The position numbers and the translations under genes are program-made. Shown here piece after piece: positions 37,064 through 46,620 of a stretch of 64,000 bases of DNA. The notes below the pieces were generated by a model. That model was not told the DNA's origin, made no database searches, and saw only the letters and a list, made by a program, of their open reading frames with translations. The stretch is from Paraburkholderia kirstenboschensis (GTDB lineage: Bacteria; Pseudomonadota; Gammaproteobacteria; Burkholderiales; Burkholderiaceae). How positions within the stretch are numbered: position 1 is the first letter of the stretch; every line of letters begins with the position of its first letter. The stretch spans positions 186,001 through 250,000 of the forward strand of contig NZ_CAJHCR010000009.1 of assembly GCF_904848585.1 (NCBI RefSeq). The letters run 5' to 3'.

Positions 37064-37945
37064 ATGACAACTTCCGCCACGCGCCGCGCCGCCTTCCGCG
37101 CCAAGGTCAACGAACGCCAGGGCCTGCTCGTGCCCGGCGCCTTCAATGCGATGAGCGCTCGCGTTATCGAGGACGCCGGTTTCGAGGCGATCTACATCAC
37201 CGGCGCGGGCGTCACCAACATGTCGCTCGGCTTGCCGGACCTCGGCTTCATTGGTCTCGCCGAAGTCGCCGAGCACACCGCGCGAATCCGCGATGCGGTC
37301 GCGCTGCCGCTGATCGTCGACGCCGACACCGGCTTCGGCAACGCGTTGAACGTACGCCAGACCGTGCGCGTGCTGGAACGCAGCGGCGCCGACGTCATCC
37401 AGTTCGAAGATCAGGTGATGCCAAAGAAGTGCGGCCACTTTTCCGGCAAGGAAGTGATCGGCGCGAGCGAAATGGCCGGCAAGATCCGCGCGGCGGTCGA
37501 CGCCCGCGAGGACGGCAATCTGCAGATCATGGCGCGCACCGACGCCGCGGCCGTCCACGGTATCGAAGACGCGATTGAGCGCGGCCATCGCTTCATCGAA
37601 GCGGGCGCCGACATCCTCTTCATCGAGGCGACGGAGTCGCTGGCGGACATCGAGCGTTTGCCGTCGCTGTTCGACAAGCCGCAGCTGATCAACATCGTGA
37701 TCGGCGGCAAGACACCGGTGCAATCGCGTGAAGCGCTCGGGAAGCTCGGCTACGGCATCGTGCTGTATGCGAACGCCGCCTTGCAAGGTGCGGTGCTCGG
37801 GATGCAACGCGCGCTCGGGACCCTGAAGAGCAACGGCCGCCTCGACGAGGACGCGACGCTCGTCGCTCCGTTCAGCGAGCGCCAGCGTCTCGTGAACAAG
37901 CCGTTGTACGACCGGCTGGATCGCGAATACGCGGCGAAGGACTGA
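37064..37945 (+). CDS. Isocitrate lyase/PEP mutase family enzyme (2-methylisocitrate or dimethylmalate lyase-like)
   Basis: The 293-residue TIM-barrel enzyme has VPGAFNAMSARVIEDAGFEAIYITGAGV at the N-terminus, the Mg-binding DADTGFGN and the catalytic loop EDQVMPKKCGHFSGKE, then IMARTDA. The KKCGH form of the loop is found in 2-methylisocitrate lyase relatives and 2,3-dimethylmalate lyase. The substrate is therefore a C2/C3-substituted malate-type acid, not settled by sequence. Regulation by the divergent PrpR-type protein and sigma-54 is likely. Confidence 0.87.
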   Translation: MTTSATRRAAFRAKVNERQGLLVPGAFNAMSARVIEDAGFEAIYITGAGVTNMSLGLPDLGFIGLAEVAEHTARIRDAVALPLIVDADTGFGNALNVRQTVRVLERSGADVIQFEDQVMPKKCGHFSGKEVIGASEMAGKIRAAVDAREDGNLQIMARTDAAAVHGIEDAIERGHRFIEAGADILFIEATESLADIERLPSLFDKPQLINIVIGGKTPVQSREALGKLGYGIVLYANAALQGAVLGMQRALGTLKSNGRLDEDATLVAPFSERQRLVNKPLYDRLDREYAAKD

Positions 37946-38327
37946 ACCGCGCGTCGCATCGAAACGTGTTTGCTGACAGCGGCGCACGGCACGCGCCGTG
38001 CTCGGCGTGAGTGGCGCCTTTTGGCCGGGACGCATTGGTCTGTGCCACGCTCGCCGATGCAGCGCGCGTGATTGCGATAGGATTCAGGGCCGGCGATATA
38101 TCACCGCGATACGCGTCCCGGCGCTCGTCATTCTGCTCGCGGAATGACCGACGCGCTGCCCCGGCCCCGCTCCTGTCGCTCGTCCGCTTTGTATGGACGG
38201 TGCCAACACGTCTTCGAAAGGTAGTCGAAAACATGAAGTGCATAGCATTGCGTATCTCGCGTGGAATTCGCCCGTGCGTTCGCGGCCTTCACGACGCACA
38301 CGCGCGCGCGCTGCCGGGAGCTGGGCA
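37946..38327. other. Intergenic stretch between lyase and MFS genes
   Basis: No gene is seen in these 382 bases. A GCACGGC-ACGC-GCCGTGC hairpin (37983-38000) without a T-tract may end the lyase message. Confidence 0.5.
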
Positions 38328-39767
38328 ATGAACGCAAACAGCACGCCTCTGAAGCATGCCGCCTGGCTGCCGTATATCGTCGCGGCGACGTTTTTCATGG
38401 AATATCTCGACACCACGGTGATCGCGACTGCGCTGCCGCAGATGGCGCACTCGTTCGGCGTCGGGCCCAACAGCGTCAGTCTCGGCATGACGGCCTACAT
38501 GCTGGCGCTGGCGATTTTCATCCCCGCGAGCGGCTGGGTCGCCGACCGCTGCGGCTCGCGCACCGTATTCTTCAGCGCGATCGGCGTGTTCACGGTCGCC
38601 TCGGTGCTGTGCGGGCTGTCGCAGAACGTCGCCGAATTCACCGCCGCGCGTTTGCTGCAAGGCATCGGCGGCGCGATGATGGTGCCGGTCGGCCGGCTGA
38701 TCGTGGTTCGGAGCACCGAAAAAAGCCGCATGATGCAGGCGATTTCAACGATCACGTGGCCCGCGATTGCCGCGCCGGTGATTGGCCCGCCCGTCGGCGG
38801 CTTTATTACCACGTATGCGTCGTGGCGCTGGATTTTCCTGCTCAATGTGCCGTTCGGTCTCGCGGCAATGGCCGTGGCGCTCGCGTTGGTGCCCAACCTG
38901 CGCGGCAGCGAACGCAAGCCGCTCGACGTGGTCGGTTTGCTGCTGAGCGGCACCGCGCTCACCGCGATTCTGTACGGCGCGGAACTGGCGAGCCAGCCCG
39001 CCGAGAACCCGTGGATAGCCGGGGCGGTCATCGTCGCCGGTCTGCTGGTGGGCGCTGTCGCCTTCCAGCATGCGAAGCGGCATCCGCATCCGTTGATCGA
39101 CGTTTCCACACTGAAGATCCCGACGTTTTCAGTGACGGTGATAACGGGCTCCTTCACGCGCATTGGCATCGGCGCCGTACCTTATCTGATGCCGCTGCTG
39201 TTCCAGGTGGGCTTCGGCTTGTCGGCGTTCAAGTCGGGACTGCTGCTGCTCGCCAGCGCGTTGGGCAATCTCGGCATGAAGGCGCTGACCACGCGGATCC
39301 TGCAGCGCTTTGGCTTCCGTATGGTGTCGATCGTCGATGTGACGGTGGCCGGCATCTTCATCATTGCATGCGGGTTGCTGACGCCGGACGTACCGCTTGC
39401 GCTCGTGCTGATCGTTGTGTTCGTGTACGGCGTAGCGCGCTCGATGCAGTTTTCGACACTCGCCACACTTGCCTACGCCGACGTCGCGCAGCCGCAAATG
39501 AGCGCGGCCAGCACGCTATGGAGCGCGGCGGCCCAAATGACGATAGGCCTCGGCATTGCGTTCGGCGCGGTCTCGCTGCGGGCTGCGGCGTTTTTCAACG
39601 GCGAGACGACGGGCCGCGTGTTCACGCTCGACGATTTCCGCCTCGCGTTTCTGCTTGCGGGCGTCCTGACGCTCGTGTCCGTGATCGGCTACATGGGTCT
39701 TTCACGCGATGCGGGCCAGAGCATCGGCGGCGGTTCGCGCGGCGCGGAAGGTCCCGCCAAGGGTTAA
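38328..39767 (+). CDS. MFS drug transporter, DHA2/EmrB-QacA type
   Basis: The 479-residue protein has about 13-14 hydrophobic helices. Motif C-like and motif A signatures are visible: ADRCGSRTVFFSAIGVF in loop 2-3 and WPAIAAPVIGPPVGGFI in helix 5. The first helix region LDTTVIATALPQMAHSFG is typical of the DHA2 family, which exports toxic organic compounds with proton antiport. The ATG at 38328 has GGGAG ahead; the longer open frame upstream has no membrane-protein character. A GNAT acetyltransferase gene follows after 18 bases. Confidence 0.88.
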   Translation: MNANSTPLKHAAWLPYIVAATFFMEYLDTTVIATALPQMAHSFGVGPNSVSLGMTAYMLALAIFIPASGWVADRCGSRTVFFSAIGVFTVASVLCGLSQNVAEFTAARLLQGIGGAMMVPVGRLIVVRSTEKSRMMQAISTITWPAIAAPVIGPPVGGFITTYASWRWIFLLNVPFGLAAMAVALALVPNLRGSERKPLDVVGLLLSGTALTAILYGAELASQPAENPWIAGAVIVAGLLVGAVAFQHAKRHPHPLIDVSTLKIPTFSVTVITGSFTRIGIGAVPYLMPLLFQVGFGLSAFKSGLLLLASALGNLGMKALTTRILQRFGFRMVSIVDVTVAGIFIIACGLLTPDVPLALVLIVVFVYGVARSMQFSTLATLAYADVAQPQMSAASTLWSAAAQMTIGLGIAFGAVSLRAAAFFNGETTGRVFTLDDFRLAFLLAGVLTLVSVIGYMGLSRDAGQSIGGGSRGAEGPAKG

Positions 39768-39785
39768 CAGACTTCGGGAGACGGC

Positions 39786-40232
39786 GTGGCGACCCCTAAC
39801 GAACTAAGCGAACTGAGAATTTCCAGCAACAAGGACGAACTCGACATCGCAATGGTGCACGCGTTTCTGTCGCAGGAAACGCCGTGGGCGAAGGGCATGC
39901 CGCGCGAAACGCTCGAACGCGCCATTGCCGGGTCGCTGTGTTTCGGCGGCTATGTCGGGAGCAAGCAGGTCGCGTTTGCGCGCGTCGTCACGGATCACGC
40001 GACTTTCGCGTACCTGTGCGATGTTTTCGTGCTGCCCGAGTATCGCGGCAAGGGATACGCGCACGCGCTGCTCGCGCAACTCTTCGCGAGCGAGTCGCTG
40101 CAGGGTTTGAGAAGAATCATGCTGGCGACGACAGACGCGCACCACGTGTATCGCCCGCACGGGTTCAAGGCTCTGTCGAACCCGGCGCTTTTCATGGAAG
40201 TGCACGACCCGGACGTTTACCGGAGCAATTGA
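39786..40232 (+). CDS. GNAT family N-acetyltransferase
   Basis: The 148-residue protein has the acetyl-CoA-binding core VFVLPEYRGKGYAHALLAQLF (R/Q-x-x-G-x-G/A type) and a C-terminal HHVYRPHGFKAL. It starts at GTG 39786 with GGGAG upstream, 18 bases after the MFS stop, so the two are co-transcribed. A detoxification role with the pump is plausible but not shown. Confidence 0.85.
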   Translation: MATPNELSELRISSNKDELDIAMVHAFLSQETPWAKGMPRETLERAIAGSLCFGGYVGSKQVAFARVVTDHATFAYLCDVFVLPEYRGKGYAHALLAQLFASESLQGLRRIMLATTDAHHVYRPHGFKALSNPALFMEVHDPDVYRSN

Positions 40233-40274
40233 GCAGGAAGTTCAAAGGCGCCCCTCGCGCGCGCTGATACGGAA

Positions 40275-41162
40275 TCAGACGTACGCGCGTTCGCGCACCC
40301 ACTTCGTCATGATCCACTTCTCGCCGGCAAGCACCGGCGCGCCGCCGTGCAAGGTCAGCGGATCGAGTTGACGCTGGCCGTTCATGTAGCGGAAATACAC
40401 GGCACCGCCCCGGTTCGCCGCCACCGACAAGCCCGCTTCAGGGAAAATCGTTTCGCCGCCTTCGGGCACGTCGTTCAGATAGATGACGAGCGTAGCCACG
40501 CGCTGGCCGCCACGTGCCGTATGTACCGCGCTGCCCGGTTGATCGGGCGGGAAATAGTCGAAATGCGGCCGGTATTCGCCGGCCGGGCCATAGTGCAGAA
40601 CCTGCAGACCTTCGCCGTTCTCGACCGGCCAGTTCATCAGGCTTGCAATGCGCTGTTCCAGCCGTTCGATCAACGCGTCTTCCCCGCGTTGATACCAGAT
40701 GCCCTCACTCGTCCGGTTGCGGATCACGTCTTCGCGACCGGTCGTGGGATTGACGGTGGTCGATCGTTTCAGCCGATGCCGCGAACGCTCGATCATCTCG
40801 CTGCATTCTTGCGCGGAAAGCACATTCCCGAACACGATTACCTGCGGCCGCTCACAGCGCGTCAACACCTGCACGTCGCGGTCATGGGCGTGGATCGTGT
40901 TGCCGCGCGCGACCGGCGCGTCGTCATACCGGTACGCTTGTGGCGCCTTTTGCGGTGACGCGGCCTCGGTGCCGCCCGCCGCTGAAACCGGCGCCGTTGC
41001 TGCGCTCGTCACACTCGAGCCGAAGGCGGCGCGCACCGCTTCGCTGGCTGCGTCGGCGGCAAAACCCGCTTGCGTCATGGCCTCGATCATCGAGTCCATC
41101 GTGCAGCCGCGCGCTGCGTTGGTGCGCAGCCATTCGTGCCAAGCGGCATCCACTACCGGCAT
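40275..41162 (-). CDS. 2-oxoglutarate/Fe(II) oxygenase, prolyl 4-hydroxylase-like
   Basis: The C-terminal 190 residues are a P4Hc domain. The iron ligands are visible as HFDYF (H-x-D) and LHGGAPV (distal H), with K in EKWIMTKW as the 2-oxoglutarate anchor. GGQRVATLVIYLNDVPEGGETIFP is the family core. The first 90 residues are Ala-rich and not recognisable. Bacterial members hydroxylate prolines in peptides or proteins; the target is unknown. ATG 41162 follows GGGGA. Confidence 0.87.
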   Translation of the reverse strand: MPVVDAAWHEWLRTNAARGCTMDSMIEAMTQAGFAADAASEAVRAAFGSSVTSAATAPVSAAGGTEAASPQKAPQAYRYDDAPVARGNTIHAHDRDVQVLTRCERPQVIVFGNVLSAQECSEMIERSRHRLKRSTTVNPTTGREDVIRNRTSEGIWYQRGEDALIERLEQRIASLMNWPVENGEGLQVLHYGPAGEYRPHFDYFPPDQPGSAVHTARGGQRVATLVIYLNDVPEGGETIFPEAGLSVAANRGGAVYFRYMNGQRQLDPLTLHGGAPVLAGEKWIMTKWVRERAYV

Positions 41163-41218
41163 ACGTGTCCCCGCTGATGGATGAAACAAGGATACTGCAT
41201 CGACCCCAGCCCTCGCGT

Positions 41219-41698
41219 TCAGGTGTTATGGTCCTGGCGCCGATAGAGCGCGAGCCCTCTTCTCGCCCGCGAGCGGATCGAGCGATGCACGAGCGGCGAC
41301 CATCCGAGCAGCGCGCCTCGTGCGCCTAACGCCTGACGCAGCCACGCCCACAAATCGAAACTGTCGCGATGCTCGACGATCAGCCCGTCGCGAAACGCAA
41401 AGCGCGCATCGATCTGGTTGACCACCGGGCGGCCGGTCTGGCTGAACACGTAGCCTGCCGTCCAATGCGCGCGGCCGCTATGTTCGTCGGCTTCGATGCT
41501 GTCGAATGTCAGCGAAAAATCCTGCGCGCGCGTGACGAGCATGCGCCACATGTCGCGCACTTCGTCGCCGTGCAATTCACCGAATGCGGGGTCGCTGAAG
41601 ACGACGTCGTCGGCGTAGCAGGCGATCATGGTGTCGGCGTCGCGCCGCTGGAACGCGGTGTAGAAGCGCTCGATCAGTTCAGTGTTGGAATGGCTCAT
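41219..41698 (-). CDS. SnoaL-like/NTF2-fold protein
   Basis: The 159-residue protein begins MSHSNTELIERFYTAFQRRDADTMIACYADDVVFSDPAF, a clear SnoaL/NTF2 N-terminus, and continues with the cone-shaped fold through residue 125. No catalytic residues can be assigned. The family includes isomerases and many proteins of unknown role. Confidence 0.83.
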   Translation of the reverse strand: MSHSNTELIERFYTAFQRRDADTMIACYADDVVFSDPAFGELHGDEVRDMWRMLVTRAQDFSLTFDSIEADEHSGRAHWTAGYVFSQTGRPVVNQIDARFAFRDGLIVEHRDSFDLWAWLRQALGARGALLGWSPLVHRSIRSRARRGLALYRRQDHNT

Positions 41699-41722
41699 TG
41701 TTCTGGTATTTGCGTTGCCTGT

Positions 41723-41780
41723 ATTGAAGCGCGTGTTGAAGCCGTGTTGAAGCGCGAATCGAAGCCGTCGAAGCCGTGTT
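41723..41780. repeat. Degenerate short direct repeats (TTGAAGC/CGAAGCCG)
   Basis: Six imperfect copies of a 9- to 12-base element around GAAGC(C)G lie in the gap upstream of the SnoaL-like gene. They may reflect replication slippage or part of its regulatory region. Confidence 0.5.
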
Positions 41781-41851
41781 ACAGCCCGCGATAACGGCGA
41801 TTCGCCGGATTGTATCGAATCATTGCGCCTGCGGGCCTGGATGCGCAGCCT

Positions 41852-43300
41852 CTATGCTTCGTGTGCATGCGCGCGAGCGCGAATCTCCGACAACGATACG
41901 TCGACCAGCAGTTTGCCCGAATCGAACACGGTGATCATCGCATCTTCCCAATCGGCTTCGCCTGAGTCCGCGTCCACGGCCGGCGCGAGCGGCAGCGTCG
42001 CCGTGCGGTAGTCGCCCGTTCGACGGTTGCGCAACAGCGTGAGGCGTCCTTTCATCGAGCGTTTGGTCATGTCCGTGACCGGATCTTTCGACACATCGTG
42101 CCATGCGTCGCCGAGGCGGATCGCCGAGCACTTCATCGCAAAGCGCTGCGTGTCGCGATTGATCTGCTGCAACAGCGCGCCGCCCATGCCGAACACGATG
42201 TTGTCCGCCGCAAAACCCGCATTGTCCATCGCGGCGAGAATGCCCTCGAGCGAGTCGGGATTCACGCCATCGCCCTGTATCACTCGCACGTTGTTCAGCA
42301 CGCGCCGCCCCTTGCTGTTCAGCGCCGATCCAAACGACGCCTCCAGCGCATGCAAGGTCTGCAACACGATAGTCTGCGGATCGCCCGAATCCGGCCTGAT
42401 CACAAGCGTGCCGCCGGACTCGAGCACGGCCTGTTTCAGATCGGTGCCCCAAACCTTCAGCGCGGCGTACAGATCGTAGGAGTCCGATACCACGGAAACG
42501 ATTGCGCCCGGCCTTGCGAACTTCGCGATCATGTTCCGATACGCGTCGGTCTCGCGCTCGCGGCCCCACGAGGTGATCGTGCTGTGCTCGGCGGCCGGCA
42601 CCGAAAAAGCGGCCATGCTCTCGTTGTAATAATGGTTGGCGGCGACCACGCCGAGCACCGTGTCGGAGCCCATGAAGCTCACGAGATGCGCGGCGCCGCC
42701 GATTGCCGCCGACTCCGCGCTCGACACGCCGCGAGCACCGAAGTCGTGCAGTTTGAACGGCAGTTGCGTGAGGTCGTCGCTCGTCTTGGTCAGATAGGCG
42801 CGAATCGTCTTGCGCAGATGCCAGCTTTGCGTCGCTACCGTGATCGGATACCACACGCGCAACAGCATGGTTTCCAGATATGAGGCCAGCCAGAATACTT
42901 GCGGATCGTCGCACTCGACGGTGACGAGCACGTTGTGCGTGGGCACCACCGAGCCCTCGGGCACTGCGCGAATTCGCACCGGCAGATACCCGTTGTGACG
43001 CTCGACGATATGACGCCAGCCGGCTTCGTTGAACGGCTCGCCATGCGCGCTGAAAAACGCCTTCGCCTGTTCGATCATCGCCGCGGTGACGGGCCGGCAC
43101 AGATACTCCTTGATCAGCATCTGCAAGCCGAAAAAGAGCGTGCAATCGTAGCGCCCGCCGCGCGATTCGATGTACGAGAACATCGCCGACGCTTCGGGCG
43201 GGTACTGCAGATAGTGCGATGCCTTGTACGAATCCGTGTTGAGAATCGGATTCGAGAGGATCGAAGAAACGCCGCTAAAACCGCTGGATTCGTTGGCCAT
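41852..43300 (-). CDS. nadV: Nicotinamide phosphoribosyltransferase
   Basis: The 482-residue enzyme joins nicotinamide to PRPP to make NMN, the first step of a two-step NAD salvage route. It starts NPILNTDSYKASHYLQYPP and has HDFGARGVSS, VSDSYD, VIRPDSGDP and IQGDGVNPDSLEGIL, as in the NAMPT/NadV family rather than nicotinate PRTases. ATG 43300 matches the family start; the frame continues upstream without support. No NMN adenylyltransferase gene is adjacent in the window. Confidence 0.9.
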   Translation of the reverse strand: MANESSGFSGVSSILSNPILNTDSYKASHYLQYPPEASAMFSYIESRGGRYDCTLFFGLQMLIKEYLCRPVTAAMIEQAKAFFSAHGEPFNEAGWRHIVERHNGYLPVRIRAVPEGSVVPTHNVLVTVECDDPQVFWLASYLETMLLRVWYPITVATQSWHLRKTIRAYLTKTSDDLTQLPFKLHDFGARGVSSAESAAIGGAAHLVSFMGSDTVLGVVAANHYYNESMAAFSVPAAEHSTITSWGRERETDAYRNMIAKFARPGAIVSVVSDSYDLYAALKVWGTDLKQAVLESGGTLVIRPDSGDPQTIVLQTLHALEASFGSALNSKGRRVLNNVRVIQGDGVNPDSLEGILAAMDNAGFAADNIVFGMGGALLQQINRDTQRFAMKCSAIRLGDAWHDVSKDPVTDMTKRSMKGRLTLLRNRRTGDYRTATLPLAPAVDADSGEADWEDAMITVFDSGKLLVDVSLSEIRARAHAHEA

Positions 43301-43448
43301 GAAGGACGCCGCGCCCGGCTCGCTGACTGTGGCTGGCTTTACATGATGCCACGAAGCGTAACGCGGCCATCGCGCGGGCGCGACGATTTCAGCGTCCACG
43401 ACTCCTTCGTGATACACGCGCAAGCCGCCCGCAACTCACGAACAGCGC

Positions 43449-43748
43449 TCAATCCGATTCGCCGTATTCCCGCTGACGGATGTTCGCATCGCGATCGCAG
43501 TTCCTCTCGTGCGAAACCGGCATCTCGTATGCATCGTGCAACGCTGGGCGCTGGATCTCCGCCTGTGCCTTGCGCTTCATTGCGTCGGCAATCACGAGCG
43601 TGAATAGATCAACCGGCGGCGCGGCAAATAATGCGCGCGGCGCACCGGCGTGCGCCCGATAACGAAGACGGATAACTTCTGCAGTACGTGCCGTGGCTGG
43701 CTGGTCGTGGCGTGGCCCGCAGACCGAGCCGATAACGTGTGCTTTCAT
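43449..43748 (-). CDS. Small hypothetical protein
   Basis: The 99-residue frame begins MKAHVIGSVCGPRHDQPA with a GGGGGA ribosome-binding site six bases upstream. It holds no motif I recognise; the middle (LFTLVIADAMKRKAQAEIQ) could form a helix. It lies 148 bases upstream of nadV in the same direction. The good ribosome-binding site is the main support. Confidence 0.45.
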   Translation of the reverse strand: MKAHVIGSVCGPRHDQPATARTAEVIRLRYRAHAGAPRALFAAPPVDLFTLVIADAMKRKAQAEIQRPALHDAYEMPVSHERNCDRDANIRQREYGESD

Positions 43749-45165
43749 GACATCCCCCGTTCGGTGACACGCCGACGGCTGCATGGCAGCCTTCCAGGTC
43801 CGCCGTGCTCACGCAATACACGCGAACACGGCGCCCGGTCCACCTCGCTTGTACGCTTCTCTGTGGAAGCTCTGGCCTTCTCCCCGTTTCGTCGCGCCGG
43901 TTGGTCCGGACCGTGCGCTGCCCCTTCCCTGTTTGCATGTCGCTCGCGCAAACGTTGCCGCGCGAGGTACCTGTCGTTATGTCTCCACCACGTGCACCTC
44001 CACAGACGAAAAAATCGACGAGGTCAGAGCTTTGCGTCGTCGGGTGGCGAAACAACCGTTTCGCATCGGTCATTCGCCCCGTGTTATGTGACGTCCGCTT
44101 GTCCATGGCCCCGTCGCAGCCTCGTAGGACGCATTGGCTTTCCCCGGCCGCGTCCACGAAGTCGTCTTGCCGCCGGTCGTTTTTTGACTTCCCCTCTCCC
44201 TCACCGACCGGCAGCAACAGATTCGCTGTGACTCGCTTATTGCAATGGCTATGCCATGCATGCCGAAGTCCTGTCGCGCGGGGCGTTTGCCGGCACGCGC
44301 GGCTATCGCCGGTTTTTTCGCCGACGTGCCGAAGCTCCAATGATTCGTATTCGAGACGCTTTTCGAGGCTGCGGCCGCGTGTAAAACGCAGATTGAACCC
44401 GCGGAATACGCGCTTCGCATAAGCATCGAATCCGGCTACGCCACGCCCCTTCGCGGTTTGCGTTCAAGTTCGGAGCGAATCTGCCGACATAGCAGCACAT
44501 GGAAGCGCTCGAGATGCGCTCGAAAACGCACTGTCGATTCTGTTGCATTGTTGAAACATCGAAAATGGCGGAATGGACCTGCGCGTGCAGGGTTCGCTCA
44601 CGCGCTTTGTACTCCACCGCGCATAACGGGGCTTGACGTGTCGTGTCCGAACGGCTTCTGGTTATCCGCGCAGTGGGCCGTATATCGGGCGACTATACGG
44701 CCACTATGAGGCCACTATGGGGCCACTATCAGCCGGCAATCGAATAAACGCCCGTCAGGAGGGCAACCTGTCAGGTTCCTGATTTGTTTGTATAGCATTC
44801 CAAAGCGCTTTCGCTTATGTTTAAGTCACGCGCCGTTTAGAGCGCGATCAGAAAAGCCAACGAGATAAGAAACGGTACAAGTGATTCGGGGATGAAATAC
44901 TCCGGCGGTTGCAACATGGAACGTTCACCCGTCTGCCGCAAATGTGCGGCACCTCGCAGTTCACGCTGCGCTGCTTGCCCCGCTATAACGTTACAGTGCA
45001 TTGGCCATTGCCCGAGCTGCGCGCAATAGCGCCCGCGATGGTCCAGAGCTTCATGCCCGGTTTCGCAACCAGGCTGCTGGCTCGTTTATTCCGCAGGCCG
45101 GGTCTGGCTTGCGATCCTTAACAACGTCGAACAGCAGTCTTGAAAGCAGCATCGAATCGGGGGTA
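43749..45165. other. Long non-coding stretch upstream of the VpsR-like activator
   Basis: The 1417 bases hold several open frames on both strands, but none has a domain, a convincing start or protein-like composition. Visible structure includes nested inverted repeats at 44755-44782, with AACCTG-T-CAGGTT at the centre, and three 11-base direct repeats at 44699-44729. A long leader, small RNA or remnant gene is possible. Confidence 0.5.
44699..44729. repeat. Three direct repeats of GGCCACTAT at 11-base period
   Basis: GGCCACTAT occurs at 44699-44707, 44710-44718 and 44721-44729. The 11-base period places each copy on nearly the same face of the helix, as binding sites for a cooperative protein often are. 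Confidence 0.7.
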
Positions 45166-46620
45166 ATGAAAATGACATTCGCATCTGCGGACACCGAACG
45201 CACCGTTCTTTACGTGTCGAACTCGCCCGATAAGAAACTCGCCGACTTCCTCGCCGCATCCGCCTGGCACGCCGTACACGCGAAAAGCACCGCAAGCGCG
45301 GAACGCATGATCGAGCGCGACAATATCAAGGTCGGCCTCGTCGAGCTGCCGCAAGACTGCACCTCGCAACAACTGTCCGCGCTTGCCTCGTGCATGCGCC
45401 GGCCAGAAACCAACTGGGTCGCTCAAATCGCGCCGGGCCAGGCGGACGACGAACTGGTCAGCCGTTTTATCCTCGATTACTGCTTCGACTTCGTCACGCG
45501 GCCGTGGCTGAACGAGCGGCTCGTATTCGCGCTGGGCCATGCGCATGGACTGTCGGCGCTGCGGCAAGCGCCCGCAACGCCGGAACCGTCGCTCGGACGG
45601 CACGGCATGGTCGGCCAGTGCGAGGCTATGCAGCAGTTGTACCGGCGCATCGACAAATGCGGCGCGACCGAAGCGCCGGTGTTCGTCGCCGGTGAGTCGG
45701 GTACGGGCAAAGAGTTGACCGCGCGCGCGATCCACGAGCGCTCGCCGCGGGCCGGCCGGCCGTTCGTCGCTATCAATTGCGCGGCGATTCCGCCGAGCCT
45801 GTTGCAGGCGGAACTGTTCGGCCATGAGCGCGGCGCCTTTACCGGCGCGCTTCAACGCAAGATCGGGCGAATCGAAAGCGCTCATGAAGGCACGCTTTTT
45901 CTCGATGAAATCGGCGACATGCCGCACGAATGCCAGGCCGTGCTGCTGCGTTTTCTGCAGGAAGGCACGATCGAGCGGCTCGGCGGCAATGGGCCGATAC
46001 ACGTGAATGTGCGGGTTATTTCGGCAACGCACGTCGACCTCGACAAGGCAGTCGAAGAAGGCCGTTTCCGGGCCGACCTGTATCACCGGCTGTGCGTGCT
46101 GCGCCTCGTCGAGCCGCCGTTGCGCGAGCGCGGCGGCGACATCAAGCTGCTCGCGAACTATGCGCTGAGCATGTACAAGCAGGACGGCGCGCGCAAGCTG
46201 CGCGGACTGTCTAGCGACGCAATCGTCGCGATGTCGAACTATGCGTGGCCGGGCAACGTGCGCGAACTGATCAACTGCGTGCGCCGCGCCGTAGTGATGA
46301 GCGAGGGCCGCTTCATCAACGCGAGCGACCTGGGCTTGCCCGAGACGGACAACGGGCCGGCCGTCACGCTCGCGGAAATTCGCAGCAAAGCCGAAAAGGA
46401 CGCGATCGAGCATGCGCTGCAGCGGCATGGTTACAAGTTGTCGGAGGCGGCGGCCGAGCTTGGTATTTCCCGCGCCACGCTGTACCGGCTGATGCATGCG
46501 GACCGGCTGCATGCGGAGCCTTCAGGCGGCCGCGCGTCGAGCGCGGGTGCCGAGGGGGATTCGGATGCGGACGGCGACCGCGAGCGGCGCGCGCCTACGC
46601 TGATGTCGGCTTCTGCTTAG
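45166..46620 (+). CDS. Sigma-54-dependent activator with VpsR-like pseudo-receiver
   Basis: The 484-residue protein has an N-terminal receiver-like domain (about 12-130) in which the phosphoacceptor position reads VGLVELP, with Glu60 where Asp is expected. The AAA+ domain follows (Walker A GESGTGKE at 176-183, GAFTGA at 223-228, FLDEIGDMP for Walker B). A Fis-type HTH (GYKLSEAAAELGISRATLYRLM) and an acidic tail end it. This is the VpsR-type layout, whose best known member binds c-di-GMP. ATG 45166 follows GGGGG; the upstream frame to 45001 has no support. Confidence 0.88.
   Translation: MKMTFASADTERTVLYVSNSPDKKLADFLAASAWHAVHAKSTASAERMIERDNIKVGLVELPQDCTSQQLSALASCMRRPETNWVAQIAPGQADDELVSRFILDYCFDFVTRPWLNERLVFALGHAHGLSALRQAPATPEPSLGRHGMVGQCEAMQQLYRRIDKCGATEAPVFVAGESGTGKELTARAIHERSPRAGRPFVAINCAAIPPSLLQAELFGHERGAFTGALQRKIGRIESAHEGTLFLDEIGDMPHECQAVLLRFLQEGTIERLGGNGPIHVNVRVISATHVDLDKAVEEGRFRADLYHRLCVLRLVEPPLRERGGDIKLLANYALSMYKQDGARKLRGLSSDAIVAMSNYAWPGNVRELINCVRRAVVMSEGRFINASDLGLPETDNGPAVTLAEIRSKAEKDAIEHALQRHGYKLSEAAAELGISRATLYRLMHADRLHAEPSGGRASSAGAEGDSDADGDRERRAPTLMSASA

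Noticed and set aside
37983..38000. Hairpin after the lyase gene as an intrinsic terminator
   Set aside because: The stem is good but no T-tract follows, so I list it only as part of the intergenic stretch.
43609..44340. 243-residue minus-strand frame upstream of the small hypothetical gene
   Set aside because: No domain, no clear start signal, and Arg/Gly/Cys-rich composition typical of non-coding GC-rich DNA.
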